This document shows positions 14,381 to 22,451 of a stretch of DNA of 27,992 bases, in pieces (position 1 is the stretch's first letter; every line of letters begins with the position of its first letter). This stretch comes from Flavobacteriales bacterium (GTDB lineage Bacteria > Bacteroidota > Bacteroidia > Flavobacteriales_D > Sanyastnellaceae): contig JAPKBK010000002.1 of NCBI GenBank assembly GCA_028823435.1, positions 1 to 27,992 on the forward strand, written 5' to 3'. Made by a program: the position numbers and the translations under genes. The notes beneath the pieces are model-generated. The model was not told the DNA's origin. It was given only the letters and a program-made list of their open reading frames with translations, and did not search any database.

Positions 14381-16174
14381 ATGAGCGACTTAAAAGAAAA
14401 CAAAGCAATTACTGGCGGAGAATTTATCATACGCGACGTCAGTTGCGATGAAATTTTTACCCCAGAAGACTGGACCGAGGAGCATCTGATGATGAAACAG
14501 ACGGCAAAAGATTTTATTAATTCCAGAGTTGTGCCCAATCTTGATCCCATTGACAATCAAGAAGAAGGTCTTATGGCTAAGCTTCTTGAGGAATCAGGGG
14601 AATTGGGTCTACTAAGTAGCTCGATACCTGAATCACTGGGTGGTTTGGGAATGGATTTCAAGAGTACAATGATTATTACGGAAGGCGTCGGTGGAGGCCA
14701 CTCATTTGCAGTAAGTTTCAGTGCGCATACTGGAATTGCAACGCTTCCGATTCTTTATTATGGGAATGAAGCCCAAAAACAGAAATATATCCCAGGACTT
14801 GCAACCGGGAAATTGAAAGGGTGTTATTGCCTCACTGAGCCCAGTTCTGGTTCAGATGCAAATAGCGCCAAATCAAAAGCGATATTGAGTGAAGACGGTG
14901 CACATTACATCCTTAACGGTCAGAAGATGTGGATTACGAACGCTGGCTTCGCGGATATTTTTATTGTATTCGCAAAGATTGACGATGACGAAAATCTGAC
15001 TGCGTTTATTCTAGAAAAAGAATACGAAGGTATCACGATGAATCCCGAAGAAAAGAAAATGGGAATCAAGGGGTCGAGTACAAGACAAGTGTTTTTCAAT
15101 GACGTGAAGGTTCCAGTAGAAAACTTACTTTACGAGAGAGGTAAAGGTTTTAAAATTGCCGTTAACATCTTAAACATTGGGCGAATAAAGCTCGGTGGAG
15201 TTGTGATTGGTGCTTGTAAAGAAGGGATCGATTACTCGATACGATATGCAAACGAAAGAGAACAATTCGGGAGACCCATTGCAAAATATGGCGCAATTCG
15301 CCATAAAATTGGAGAGATGACGATTCAAACATATGCTGCAGAAACAGCCGTGTATCGCGCGACTCAAAACATAGATGACGCTATTCAGGCTTTGGAAACA
15401 AATGGCGTAGAACACGGACAAGCAACTCTGAAAGGAATCGCTTCTTTCGCACCCGAATGTGCGATGATGAAGGTCGTCTGCTCAGAAGTTGCTGACTACG
15501 TTGTCGATGAAGCAGTTCAGATCTTTGGCGGGATGGGCTACAGTGCAGAAACACAAGTTGAAAGAGCGTATCGAGATGCGAGAATAAATAGGATTTTTGA
15601 GGGGACAAATGAAATCAACAGAATGCTTACTGTTGACATGATTCTGAAAAAAGCAATGAAAGGTGAGATGGATTTAATGGGGCCAGCTATGGAAGTGGCG
15701 AGTGAATTAACAGGGATTCCAGAATTCGGACCCCCACCCACTGACATCTTCGACCGTCATCATCTCTACATCAAGAATTTTAAAAAATCAATACTTATGG
15801 TCGCGGGGTCGGCAGCACAGAAGTTAATGATGACGCTTGCAAAAGAGCAAGAAGTCCTCATGAATATTGCCGACATGATGAATTGGGCATACACCGCAGA
15901 GTCATTGGTCCTGAGAGTACAGAAACTTCATCAAGCAAAAGGAGAAGATGCGGCATCAATACAACTTGATATGATGCAAACATATGTGTACGGAGTTGCA
16001 GATAAAATCAATATCGCAGGCAAGGAGGCATTGAACGGTTTTGCAGAAGGAGATGAACTTAAAATGATGATGATGGGTATGAAGCGCTTTACAAAAGTGG
16101 AGCAATTCAATTGTAAAGAGGCTAGACGAAGAGTTGCAGATGCTTGCATCGCAAAAAATGAGTACTGCTTTTAA
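14381..16174 (+). CDS. fadE: Acyl-CoA dehydrogenase
   Basis: This is a flavoenzyme for the first step of beta-oxidation, oxidising acyl-CoA to trans-2-enoyl-CoA and passing electrons to ETF. It has 597 residues, close to the Bacillus FadE length and longer than simple medium-chain enzymes because of about 170 extra C-terminal residues. 'YCLTEPSSGSDANS' at about 149-162 and 'KMWITNAGFAD' at 182-192 are FAD/substrate signatures. 'REQFGRPIAKYGAIRHKIGEM' is split over about 293-313. 'INRIFEGTNEINRM' holds the catalytic Glu407. It is the last gene of the operon, with a strong terminator 20 bases downstream. The gene order fadN-fadA-fadE equals that of the Bacillus subtilis yusLKJ operon. Confidence 0.95.
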   Translation: MSDLKENKAITGGEFIIRDVSCDEIFTPEDWTEEHLMMKQTAKDFINSRVVPNLDPIDNQEEGLMAKLLEESGELGLLSSSIPESLGGLGMDFKSTMIITEGVGGGHSFAVSFSAHTGIATLPILYYGNEAQKQKYIPGLATGKLKGCYCLTEPSSGSDANSAKSKAILSEDGAHYILNGQKMWITNAGFADIFIVFAKIDDDENLTAFILEKEYEGITMNPEEKKMGIKGSSTRQVFFNDVKVPVENLLYERGKGFKIAVNILNIGRIKLGGVVIGACKEGIDYSIRYANEREQFGRPIAKYGAIRHKIGEMTIQTYAAETAVYRATQNIDDAIQALETNGVEHGQATLKGIASFAPECAMMKVVCSEVADYVVDEAVQIFGGMGYSAETQVERAYRDARINRIFEGTNEINRMLTVDMILKKAMKGEMDLMGPAMEVASELTGIPEFGPPPTDIFDRHHLYIKNFKKSILMVAGSAAQKLMMTLAKEQEVLMNIADMMNWAYTAESLVLRVQKLHQAKGEDAASIQLDMMQTYVYGVADKINIAGKEALNGFAEGDELKMMMMGMKRFTKVEQFNCKEARRRVADACIAKNEYCF

Positions 16175-16193
16175 GATTTAAACCATGTTATTT

Positions 16194-16236
16194 AATCGGA
16201 CTGGAAGAATTAACGCTTTTCCAGTCCGATTTTTTT
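16194..16236 (+). terminator. Intrinsic terminator of the fad operon
   Basis: A perfect 13-bp stem (16194-16206 paired with 16219-16231) with a 12-base loop is followed by a run of T residues to 16236. It begins 20 bases after the fadE stop. This is a textbook rho-independent terminator and the strongest in the window. Confidence 0.92.
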
Positions 16237-16316
16237 GTTTAAATAGGAACAAGAGGCGCGTAATAAGGTTTCAAAAAAATGTCAGCAAATAAGGAAATCC
16301 ATGATAATTTTACCAC

Positions 16317-17402
16317 ATGGCAAAAAATAAAATCATCACCAAGAAGTCTGAGGCATTTCTAGAGACTTATTTGAATAACCCTTCACCTACAGGATTTGAA
16401 GCTGAAGGTCAAAAACTCTGGCTTAATTATTTAAAACCTTATATCGACGAACATTTTGTCGATACCTATGGCACAGCTGTAGGGGTAATTAATCCGAAGG
16501 CAAAGTACAAAGTTGTGATTGAAGCGCATGCTGACGAAATCAGTTGGTTCGTGCACTACATTACACCTAAGGGGTTCATTTATTTGCGGAGAAACGGAGG
16601 AAGTGACCATCTGATCGCACCGTCAAAGCGAGTGATCATTCATACAGACAAAGGTCCTGTCACTGGATTGTTTGGGTGGCCTGCAATACACACAAGAACT
16701 GCGGCAAAAGAAGAAACGCCAAAAGTGAAGAATATCTTTTTAGATGTGGGCGCAAAAGACGCAAAAGAGGTCGAGAAGATGGGGATTCATGTGGGTTGCG
16801 TTGTGACCTATCCCGACAAGTTTATGGTTTTGAATAAGAATTGGTATGTGGGCCGCGCGTTAGATAACAGGGCGGGTGGCTTTATGATTGCAGAGGTGGC
16901 GAGAATGCTGAAAGAGAATAAAGTAACGTTGCCATTTGGTTTGTACATCACAAATTCAGTCCAAGAAGAGATCGGATTACGGGGCGCACAAATGATCGCT
17001 GAACGCATCAAACCCGATGTTGCTATCGTTACAGATGTGTGCCATTGTACCCAAACGCCCATGGTCAATAAGATTGAGCAAGGAGACATCACAGCAGGTA
17101 AAGGGCCAGCGGTGACGTACGGACCCGCTGTTCAAAACAATCTATTGAAACGCATTATTGACACTGCAAAAGAAAACAAGATTGACTTCCAGAGAATGGC
17201 TGCCTCAAGGTCTACAGGAACGGACACTGATGCATTTGCATATTCCAATTGTGGTGTGCCTAGTGCATTGATATCTCTGCCTCTGAGATATATGCATACA
17301 ACAGTAGAAATGGTTCACAAAGATGACATTGAAGGATGTATCAAACTTATCTATGAAACCCTGCTGAAAATCAAAACTGGGGAAGATTTTAAATACCTAT
17401 AA
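16317..17402 (+). CDS. M42 family metallopeptidase (glutamyl/deblocking aminopeptidase-like)
   Basis: This is a 361-residue cytoplasmic aminopeptidase of the M42 family, which forms large hollow oligomers and trims short peptides. The five metal ligands are all recognisable: His71 in 'EAHADEI', Asp183 in 'RALDNRAGG', Glu218 in 'SVQEEIGLRGA' (with catalytic Glu217), Asp240 in 'VTDVCH', and His327 in 'RYMHTTVEMV'. The PDZ-like insert lies at about 80-175. It is monocistronic: a strong terminator precedes it, and the next gene converges on it 23 bases away. A near-match -7 box, TAATTTTA, lies at 16305-16312, again almost touching the ATG. Substrate preference cannot be read from sequence. Confidence 0.93.
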   Translation: MAKNKIITKKSEAFLETYLNNPSPTGFEAEGQKLWLNYLKPYIDEHFVDTYGTAVGVINPKAKYKVVIEAHADEISWFVHYITPKGFIYLRRNGGSDHLIAPSKRVIIHTDKGPVTGLFGWPAIHTRTAAKEETPKVKNIFLDVGAKDAKEVEKMGIHVGCVVTYPDKFMVLNKNWYVGRALDNRAGGFMIAEVARMLKENKVTLPFGLYITNSVQEEIGLRGAQMIAERIKPDVAIVTDVCHCTQTPMVNKIEQGDITAGKGPAVTYGPAVQNNLLKRIIDTAKENKIDFQRMAASRSTGTDTDAFAYSNCGVPSALISLPLRYMHTTVEMVHKDDIEGCIKLIYETLLKIKTGEDFKYL

Positions 17403-17425
17403 ATCGTATTTAAACTTTATAATTG

Positions 17426-17812
17426 CTAAGCTTCTTGTTTGATGAGTTGCTGGAGTAGATATACATCCAGTGGCTTTTCAAGCAATGCGATGACAGAAGG
17501 GTCTGCATCGACTAGATCCAGTTGTTTGCGATCAATGGATGCGCTGAGGACGTAAATAAAACATTTGTTTTGGACTTGATCAGGAAGCTCCCTAAATATT
17601 TTAAGCCACTGCATCCCATCAATGTCCGGCATAGATAAATCGAGCAAAATAAGTCGAGGAGATGTCCATGTAACACCTAACTCTTTTACGTATTCCAAAG
17701 ATTTTCGCGGTGAAGTATAGACCTCAATATCGTCCGAGATTCGGGCTAATTTGAGCAACTTCTTATTGACAGCATTGTCAATTTCACTGTCATCGATTAG
17801 AATTACATGCAT
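17426..17812 (-). CDS. Single-domain response regulator receiver protein (CheY-like)
   Basis: This is a 128-residue stand-alone receiver domain. The acidic pair is D7/D8 in 'LIDDSE', the phosphoacceptor is Asp58 in 'LLDLSMPDIDG', the Ser/Thr position is in 'YVLSAS' near 88-90, and the conserved Lys is K113 in 'LLEKPLD'. There is no output domain. I start at ATG 17812; a TTG 30 bases upstream would add a non-conserved extension. It lies 70 bases after the stop of the second receiver gene and on the same strand as the kinase, so it is probably part of the same signalling set, either as a phosphate sink, a relay or a protein-protein effector. The partner is inferred from position only. Confidence 0.88.
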   Translation of the reverse strand: MHVILIDDSEIDNAVNKKLLKLARISDDIEVYTSPRKSLEYVKELGVTWTSPRLILLDLSMPDIDGMQWLKIFRELPDQVQNKCFIYVLSASIDRKQLDLVDADPSVIALLEKPLDVYLLQQLIKQEA

Positions 17813-17882
17813 GGGATATGAAATCTTAACCGCAAGATACAACGCATAAAGACAATAGAACTCGATTGAACATCAAAACGAA

Positions 17883-18425
17883 TTAAGTGGGAACTTGAAG
17901 CAGTGAGATGGCGCCGTTAATCGTTTCTATATAGCTGTCCTTCTTATCATCAGTTAAATCGCTGGAGGATTTAATTTCTGAAATCAAGGACTCAAGTTTA
18001 TCTTGCGCAGAATACAATCTTTTACTATAATCCGAAGCCTGCATATCTTGAGCAGTTCTGAATTGGTATAATTCACTCGCTTCTTCGACAAGACGTTTTA
18101 ACTCAGCTTCGTTCCATGGCTTGCTGATATACTTGTAGATCTGACCCTTGTTAATCGCATCTATTACAGCATCTATGTCCGCATGTCCCGTTAATAGCAT
18201 ACGCACAGGATTGGGGTGATCTGGCATAATGAGTTCAAAAAACTCCACGCCACTTAGTGTGGGCATTTTTTGGTCTGATATAACAACTTCAATGGGGTTT
18301 TCTTCCAATATTCTAACAGCCTCAGAAGGTTCAGTTGTCACGAAGACTTGAAAAGTCCTGCGAAATGCAGCTCTGAATGAAGTTAGATTATGCTCCTCAT
18401 CATCGATATATAAAACATTTATCAT
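17883..18425 (-). CDS. Response regulator with receiver domain and helical tail, no DNA-binding domain
   Basis: This is a 180-residue protein. Residues 1-120 are a receiver of the RpfG/HD-GYP-associated type: acidic residues D8/D9 in 'LYIDDEE', phosphoacceptor Asp51 in 'VISDQKMP', Thr79 in 'MLLTGHAD', and Lys102 in 'YKYISKPWNE'. The HD-GYP domain that usually follows such receivers is missing. Residues about 115-180 form a charged, probably coiled helical tail ending 'GAISLLQVPT', with no helix-turn-helix or enzyme motif. The ATG overlaps the histidine kinase stop by four bases (ATGA), so the two are translationally coupled and are cognate partners with high likelihood. The output would be a protein interaction rather than direct transcription control. 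Confidence 0.9.
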   Translation of the reverse strand: MINVLYIDDEEHNLTSFRAAFRRTFQVFVTTEPSEAVRILEENPIEVVISDQKMPTLSGVEFFELIMPDHPNPVRMLLTGHADIDAVIDAINKGQIYKYISKPWNEAELKRLVEEASELYQFRTAQDMQASDYSKRLYSAQDKLESLISEIKSSSDLTDDKKDSYIETINGAISLLQVPT

Positions 18426-20566
18426 AGTGGGAAGCTAAGAAGAAAGGTCGTCCCTTTACCTATTTCAGATGTGATTTCTATTGTCGCATCATGATCGTCA
18501 AGAATTCCCTTGACAATACTAAGTCCAAGCCCAGTTCCTTGCCCCACTCCTTTCGTTGTATAGAAAGGATTAAATATTTGTGACTTTTTTTGTTCTGACA
18601 TGCCCACACCATTGTCGGTAATGTCAACTTGAATAAACTGCTTCCCAGAATCATTCACCAATCGTGTTCGTACTCTAACCTCCCGTTCAGATCGAATAAG
18701 TTGGGTTTCCATCGTCGCTTGTGCCGCATTCGTGATGATATTCATGAAGACCTGATTTAATTTTCCAGGCTGACAGTTAATATTGGGTAAGTTTTCTGAG
18801 AACTCCGTTAAGACATCTGCCTCGTCCTTCAGGTTACTCCTGAGAATGATCAGGGTAGAGGTTAAAAGTTCATTGATATTTGCGTCAGATGATTGATTTC
18901 CATCCATCCTGGAAAAAATTCTTAAACCACTTACTATCTCAGCAGTTCTTTCTGCGCCATCTACTACGCCTGCCAAAAGTTCATCAATTTCCTTGAGTGT
19001 GAATGCAATATCTAAATCCTTCATTCTTTGAATAACAACATCCAGCTCACCTGACAACGCCTCACTCTTAGGTTGAAGACCCGAAACAGACTCGATGACT
19101 TCTTTTAGATCAGCGAAATCTCGTTTAAGAGATTGTGCACTGGAGGTCACAAAATTAATCGGGTTATTTAATTCATGTGCAATGCCCGCCGTTAATTGCC
19201 CTAAAGAAGCCAATTTTTCAGATTGAATGAGCTGCTGTTGCGCAGATTTAAGATCTTCAAGTGTTTCTGCCAATGAATCGTTCATTTCAGTTAACTCTGA
19301 GGTTCTCTCAGTCACATTCTTTTCAAGTTCAACATTTTGTTCTCTTTGAATTTTCTCATTCAAAAGAGATGTATTGAGTTCCTTTTCTTTTGCCTTCTGC
19401 CTGTCCTTCTTAAGCTGATTAATTCTGGACCCTAGTGCCAAGGAAAGGACCACCAATTCTATGGCACTGCCTATCGGAAGGGCGTATAGTGTGGCTTCAT
19501 TATAGGGAATTAAACCGAAGTCTTTTAATACAAACACAGTAACGGCGGTAATAAAAACCAACCAACCGACTAAAAAATATGCGGCGGACTCGTCCCCACT
19601 TCTCCAGACTTTGATTGAGACAGGCACAAGCAGAACAATAGACAACGCTGAGACGTTAATCATATCATATGATGCATTAAAATAGCCTGAAACCAACAGC
19701 AATGATGCAAAAACATAAGGGATATACAACCACCCAAAAATTTTATAATAGAGGGGAGCTTTGGACTTTAAGTGTAGAAAATTCCTCACGAAAAGAATAG
19801 AAAAAACCCCACTTAAAATTCCGAAAATATGTGTTATTCTAAGCGCTAACCAAGGGGAACTAATTAATTCAAAAACGCGATCATATCCATTGAGGACGAG
19901 TTGCGTCCCCCCTACAGCAATAATAAACAAAACATACTGTAAATAATTGTTGTCCTTGACACTGAAATAAAGAAATAGATTATAAATCAGAAGGGAAATA
20001 ACGACGCCGAAATAGATCGCAAAAAACACATCGCGGAAATGACCATCTGTCAAAAGTTTGCGCGTGCCCTCAACACGTACAGGCAATAAAATCTGCTTAC
20101 CACTCCAAGCTCGAATATAGCAAGTGAGCTTCATACAGTCCTCAACAGGTATAGGAAAGGATGGGTAATTTCCCAATTGTTGCTCACGAAAAGATCTGGG
20201 AACAGTCGCCCCTGCTGAACGCTTGGATTTAACAACACCATCACATACCATAAAGACTTGAAGTGAATCAATTGTCGCGTAAGCAATTTCCACACTTAGA
20301 CCAGCATCAGTGACAGGATCTAAATCCAACCTTGCCCACACCCAATTGCTAGAATTACCGAGGTTTGGAACATCCAACTCTGACCTCACCCATGTCTCCT
20401 GAAGTAAATCAATTGGAGATTGTACATCTACATTATGCGCCGTAGTAGATAAAATCTCGAGGCGAGAACCAAGATATTTTTGGGCAAAAGAAGACGATTG
20501 AAAAGAAAAACACGACACAACAAATAATAAAAACGAAAGCCTAGAGATGGCTTTACAATTTATCAT
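18422..20566 (-). CDS. 7TMR-DISM sensor histidine kinase
   Basis: This is a 714-residue membrane sensor kinase. A signal peptide covers residues 1-28. Residues about 30-175 are a periplasmic 7TMR-DISM extracellular domain with three Cys (108, 144, 149). Seven transmembrane helices occupy about 180-380, followed by a coiled coil at about 385-450. The dimerisation domain has the phosphoacceptor His464 in 'TAGIAHELNNPINFV'. The ATPase domain has the N box 'NIITNAAQA' (Asn613), G1 'DNGVGMS', F box 'IFNPFYTTK' and G2 'GQGTGLGLSIV'. All catalytic motifs are intact. No receiver is fused; one is encoded directly downstream. It overlaps the acyltransferase-like gene upstream and the receiver gene downstream by four bases each. 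Ligands of this sensor class are usually soluble small molecules or sugars; here it is unknown. Confidence 0.93.
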   Translation of the reverse strand: MINCKAISRLSFLLFVVSCFSFQSSSFAQKYLGSRLEILSTTAHNVDVQSPIDLLQETWVRSELDVPNLGNSSNWVWARLDLDPVTDAGLSVEIAYATIDSLQVFMVCDGVVKSKRSAGATVPRSFREQQLGNYPSFPIPVEDCMKLTCYIRAWSGKQILLPVRVEGTRKLLTDGHFRDVFFAIYFGVVISLLIYNLFLYFSVKDNNYLQYVLFIIAVGGTQLVLNGYDRVFELISSPWLALRITHIFGILSGVFSILFVRNFLHLKSKAPLYYKIFGWLYIPYVFASLLLVSGYFNASYDMINVSALSIVLLVPVSIKVWRSGDESAAYFLVGWLVFITAVTVFVLKDFGLIPYNEATLYALPIGSAIELVVLSLALGSRINQLKKDRQKAKEKELNTSLLNEKIQREQNVELEKNVTERTSELTEMNDSLAETLEDLKSAQQQLIQSEKLASLGQLTAGIAHELNNPINFVTSSAQSLKRDFADLKEVIESVSGLQPKSEALSGELDVVIQRMKDLDIAFTLKEIDELLAGVVDGAERTAEIVSGLRIFSRMDGNQSSDANINELLTSTLIILRSNLKDEADVLTEFSENLPNINCQPGKLNQVFMNIITNAAQATMETQLIRSEREVRVRTRLVNDSGKQFIQVDITDNGVGMSEQKKSQIFNPFYTTKGVGQGTGLGLSIVKGILDDHDATIEITSEIGKGTTFLLSFPL

Positions 20567-21309
20567 ATCGAAAAGTTAAAAATGACCTTGAGTTTTCCTT
20601 TGGGACCTTCAAAATGCATCACGTGTCCGATAGGGGCTTCCCATATCCCCTCCATAAATACTTTGACCTCTGGAACAGATTTGGGGAGGTCGTCAGGGAA
20701 AATAAAATGCTCTATGCTCGCCCTTAATTTTTCAGTAGGGTATTTAAAATACCCCTCATCGCCAAACTCATCATGAATTTTCCAACCCATCCTGTCTCGC
20801 ATTTTTCTAGTCACAGGGGATGTCAACGCGAGAAGGTTTCTTAAATCCAACATCGACATAGAAGCCATCGCAGACTGAACCATCCACTCAACACCCAATC
20901 CCATCCCTGCCAATTCTATTGAATTCCACATGCCATTGAGTTCAATGGTCCCTTCTGGAATAATTGACTTCAACCAAGGCGAAATGTTTTCATCCATCTC
21001 CCCTACTGCTTTATAGAGAGGAAAACCTTCTGGTTCGGGGCCTGACTGCAATCTCGTGCCTGCAAGCACACGCTCGCCATCCGCAGACATTGCTGCGATG
21101 AGAATGACATCATCTCTACCAATCCAATCAGAGTTAAATGACGATATTTTATTGATTCCATAGGCTTTCAAAACCCGCTTATGCCCTTCCACCATTTTGT
21201 GTGAAAGCGCAAGATCTTCAGAAGACCTAAGCACCCGCAAGTGTACTTCACTCACACTTTTTGCGAGCCTTAGTTTTTCGGCGCTAGTTCTTGACAGAGA
21301 GCTGCTCAT
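20563..21309 (-). CDS. GNAT/autoinducer-synthase-fold acyltransferase-like protein
   Basis: This is a 248-residue cytoplasmic protein that I assign by pattern rather than by a known name. The strand 'DDVILIAAMSADGERVLAGTRLQ' is split over about 66-88. 'TIELNGMWNS' at 121-130 carries an acidic residue on the central strand. 'AGMGLGVEWMVQSA' at about 134-147 looks like the GNAT acyl-CoA pyrophosphate loop, and 'TRKMRDRMGW' at 167-176 matches the end of motif B. The spacing resembles LuxI and FeeM-type N-acyl synthases as well as ordinary GNAT enzymes. The last 60 residues look like an added beta domain. It starts inside the ThiF-like gene (26-base overlap) and overlaps the kinase by four bases. 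The substrate and product are unknown; N-acylation of an amine is a guess. Confidence 0.7.
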   Translation of the reverse strand: MSSSLSRTSAEKLRLAKSVSEVHLRVLRSSEDLALSHKMVEGHKRVLKAYGINKISSFNSDWIGRDDVILIAAMSADGERVLAGTRLQSGPEPEGFPLYKAVGEMDENISPWLKSIIPEGTIELNGMWNSIELAGMGLGVEWMVQSAMASMSMLDLRNLLALTSPVTRKMRDRMGWKIHDEFGDEGYFKYPTEKLRASIEHFIFPDDLPKSVPEVKVFMEGIWEAPIGHVMHFEGPKGKLKVIFNFSI

Positions 21310-22372
21310 CTATTTCAAGGTATAATCGTGAATCAGGGATATCTTCTCCAAGCAGCAATCTGCGTGCAGCCTCAGCTGCAAAAGCACTACCTGAAGCGAC
21401 ATCAGAATATAATTGGGGCCAACCGACAAGTTCAGTACCCATCTTAGCCAAACTCATTTGGCCTCGCTCAGAAGCAGTTGAGAAGTCAATAAATAAATTT
21501 AATGTTTCTGCATCCCAGTGAGATCTTTTTCTCAGTGAAGTCATCATTTCAGAGTCTATCCGACCGTGAAGAAAACCATCTGTGATATCCAGGATGTCAT
21601 ATCTCTCAATATCAAGCATCCCTCTGTCGCTTGTATCCATAATGACAGGGATTTTCCTTTCCAAAGCTTCAATTCGAATCATCGCCTTTGCAGAAAGTCC
21701 ATCACAGGCATCAATGACAACATCGCATTGATCCATAAAACTGTCAATATTTTCCTCCTGAACCCCATCGGGGAAAACCTCCACATTTACATATGGATCT
21801 GTTTCTGAAATTGTACGCGCTGCAATAAGCCATTTGGGCAGACCCAATTCAAAAACGCCTGCTCTTATCCGATTTAAATTTGAAAGTTCTAGATCATCAA
21901 AGTCTGCAATTCTAATTGTCCCTGCTGATCTTTCCATTGCGACAGTTACCGCTGCGGAGTGACCTACAGATAGTCCGACTATCCCCACTGTTTTTTTACT
22001 CAGAATCTCCTGTTCTTGCTTTGTAATTCTATCTCGGTTGCGATTTGTTCTGACTTCGACAAACGACGAAGGTGGCAGCAACCTTACAGCACAACCATTC
22101 CAAGGGTACACGACCCAGCGGCCATATGTGTCCCAGTTCTTATTGCCAATGATAGCGCTTATCGCCTTTGTAAGGCCTAAGGGGTTGTCCTTAAGGGATG
22201 GATCTCGAATGATGGCCAATTCTACCACCTGACTTTCTAAAGTATCTATCTCAGAATGAATAAATCCTTTCGATTTTAATGTTGCATAACGTATCAGCCC
22301 TTCTTCTGATGAGGGGTCAATCACCTCAGCTTTCCATAGCTGAATATTGTGAAGAGGTGTTGTAGGTAGCAT
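21284..22372 (-). CDS. ThiF/E1-like adenylyltransferase (Rv1355c/MoeY N-terminal-like)
   Basis: This is a 362-residue protein with an E1-like Rossmann domain in residues about 115-345. The nucleotide loop is 'VGIVGLSVGHSAA' at 129-141. 'IADFDDLELSNLNR' at 155-168 gives the acidic and Arg ATP ligands, Lys180 is in 'GLPKWLIA', and Asp224 is in 'VIDACDGL'. These are the residues E1/ThiF/MoeB enzymes use to adenylate a carboxylate. It has only three Cys (93, 216, 223), no CxxC zinc site and no Cys in the usual catalytic position, so thioester or sulfur transfer looks unlikely. The N-terminal 110 residues are unusual and resemble what precedes ThiF in MoeY-type proteins, but the nitroreductase half of those is absent. 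It heads a chain of overlapping genes. The substrate is unknown. Confidence 0.85.
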   Translation of the reverse strand: MLPTTPLHNIQLWKAEVIDPSSEEGLIRYATLKSKGFIHSEIDTLESQVVELAIIRDPSLKDNPLGLTKAISAIIGNKNWDTYGRWVVYPWNGCAVRLLPPSSFVEVRTNRNRDRITKQEQEILSKKTVGIVGLSVGHSAAVTVAMERSAGTIRIADFDDLELSNLNRIRAGVFELGLPKWLIAARTISETDPYVNVEVFPDGVQEENIDSFMDQCDVVIDACDGLSAKAMIRIEALERKIPVIMDTSDRGMLDIERYDILDITDGFLHGRIDSEMMTSLRKRSHWDAETLNLFIDFSTASERGQMSLAKMGTELVGWPQLYSDVASGSAFAAEAARRLLLGEDIPDSRLYLEIDEQLSVKN

Positions 22373-22393
22373 ACTGCAAAATCGCCAAACGAA

Positions 22394-22413
22394 AGCCTAT
22401 TAACACATAGGCT
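22394..22413. repeat. 7-bp inverted repeat upstream of the ThiF-like gene
   Basis: AGCCTAT at 22394-22400 pairs with ATAGGCT at 22407-22413 around a 6-base loop. It lies 22 bases upstream of the ThiF-like ATG. On the minus strand it is followed by only a short T-rich stretch, so it is at best a weak terminator for the upstream operon; it could equally be an operator. Confidence 0.4.
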
Positions 22414-22438
22414 CCCTTGAGTTTTTAACAACAAAACA

Positions 22439-22451
22439 AGGATAGTATCCT
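22439..22451. repeat. 13-base dyad AGGATA-G-TATCCT
   Basis: There are two perfectly complementary 6-base arms around a single centre base, in the gap between DUF4924 and the ThiF-like gene. On the minus strand it is followed by TTGTTTTGTTGTT. The shape suits a dimeric regulator site; an RNA hairpin with a one-base loop could not form with all pairs. Its role is unproven. Confidence 0.4.

Noticed and set aside
17812..17842. TTG start extending the single-domain receiver by ten residues
   Set aside because: Receiver domains begin immediately before the acidic pair; the ATG at 17812 gives the normal N-terminus.
21284..22372. Bacterial ubiquitin-like conjugation system (E1 with E2 or JAB partner)
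   Set aside because: The neighbours include no ubiquitin-like protein, E2-like or JAB protease gene, and the E1-like protein has no suitable catalytic Cys.
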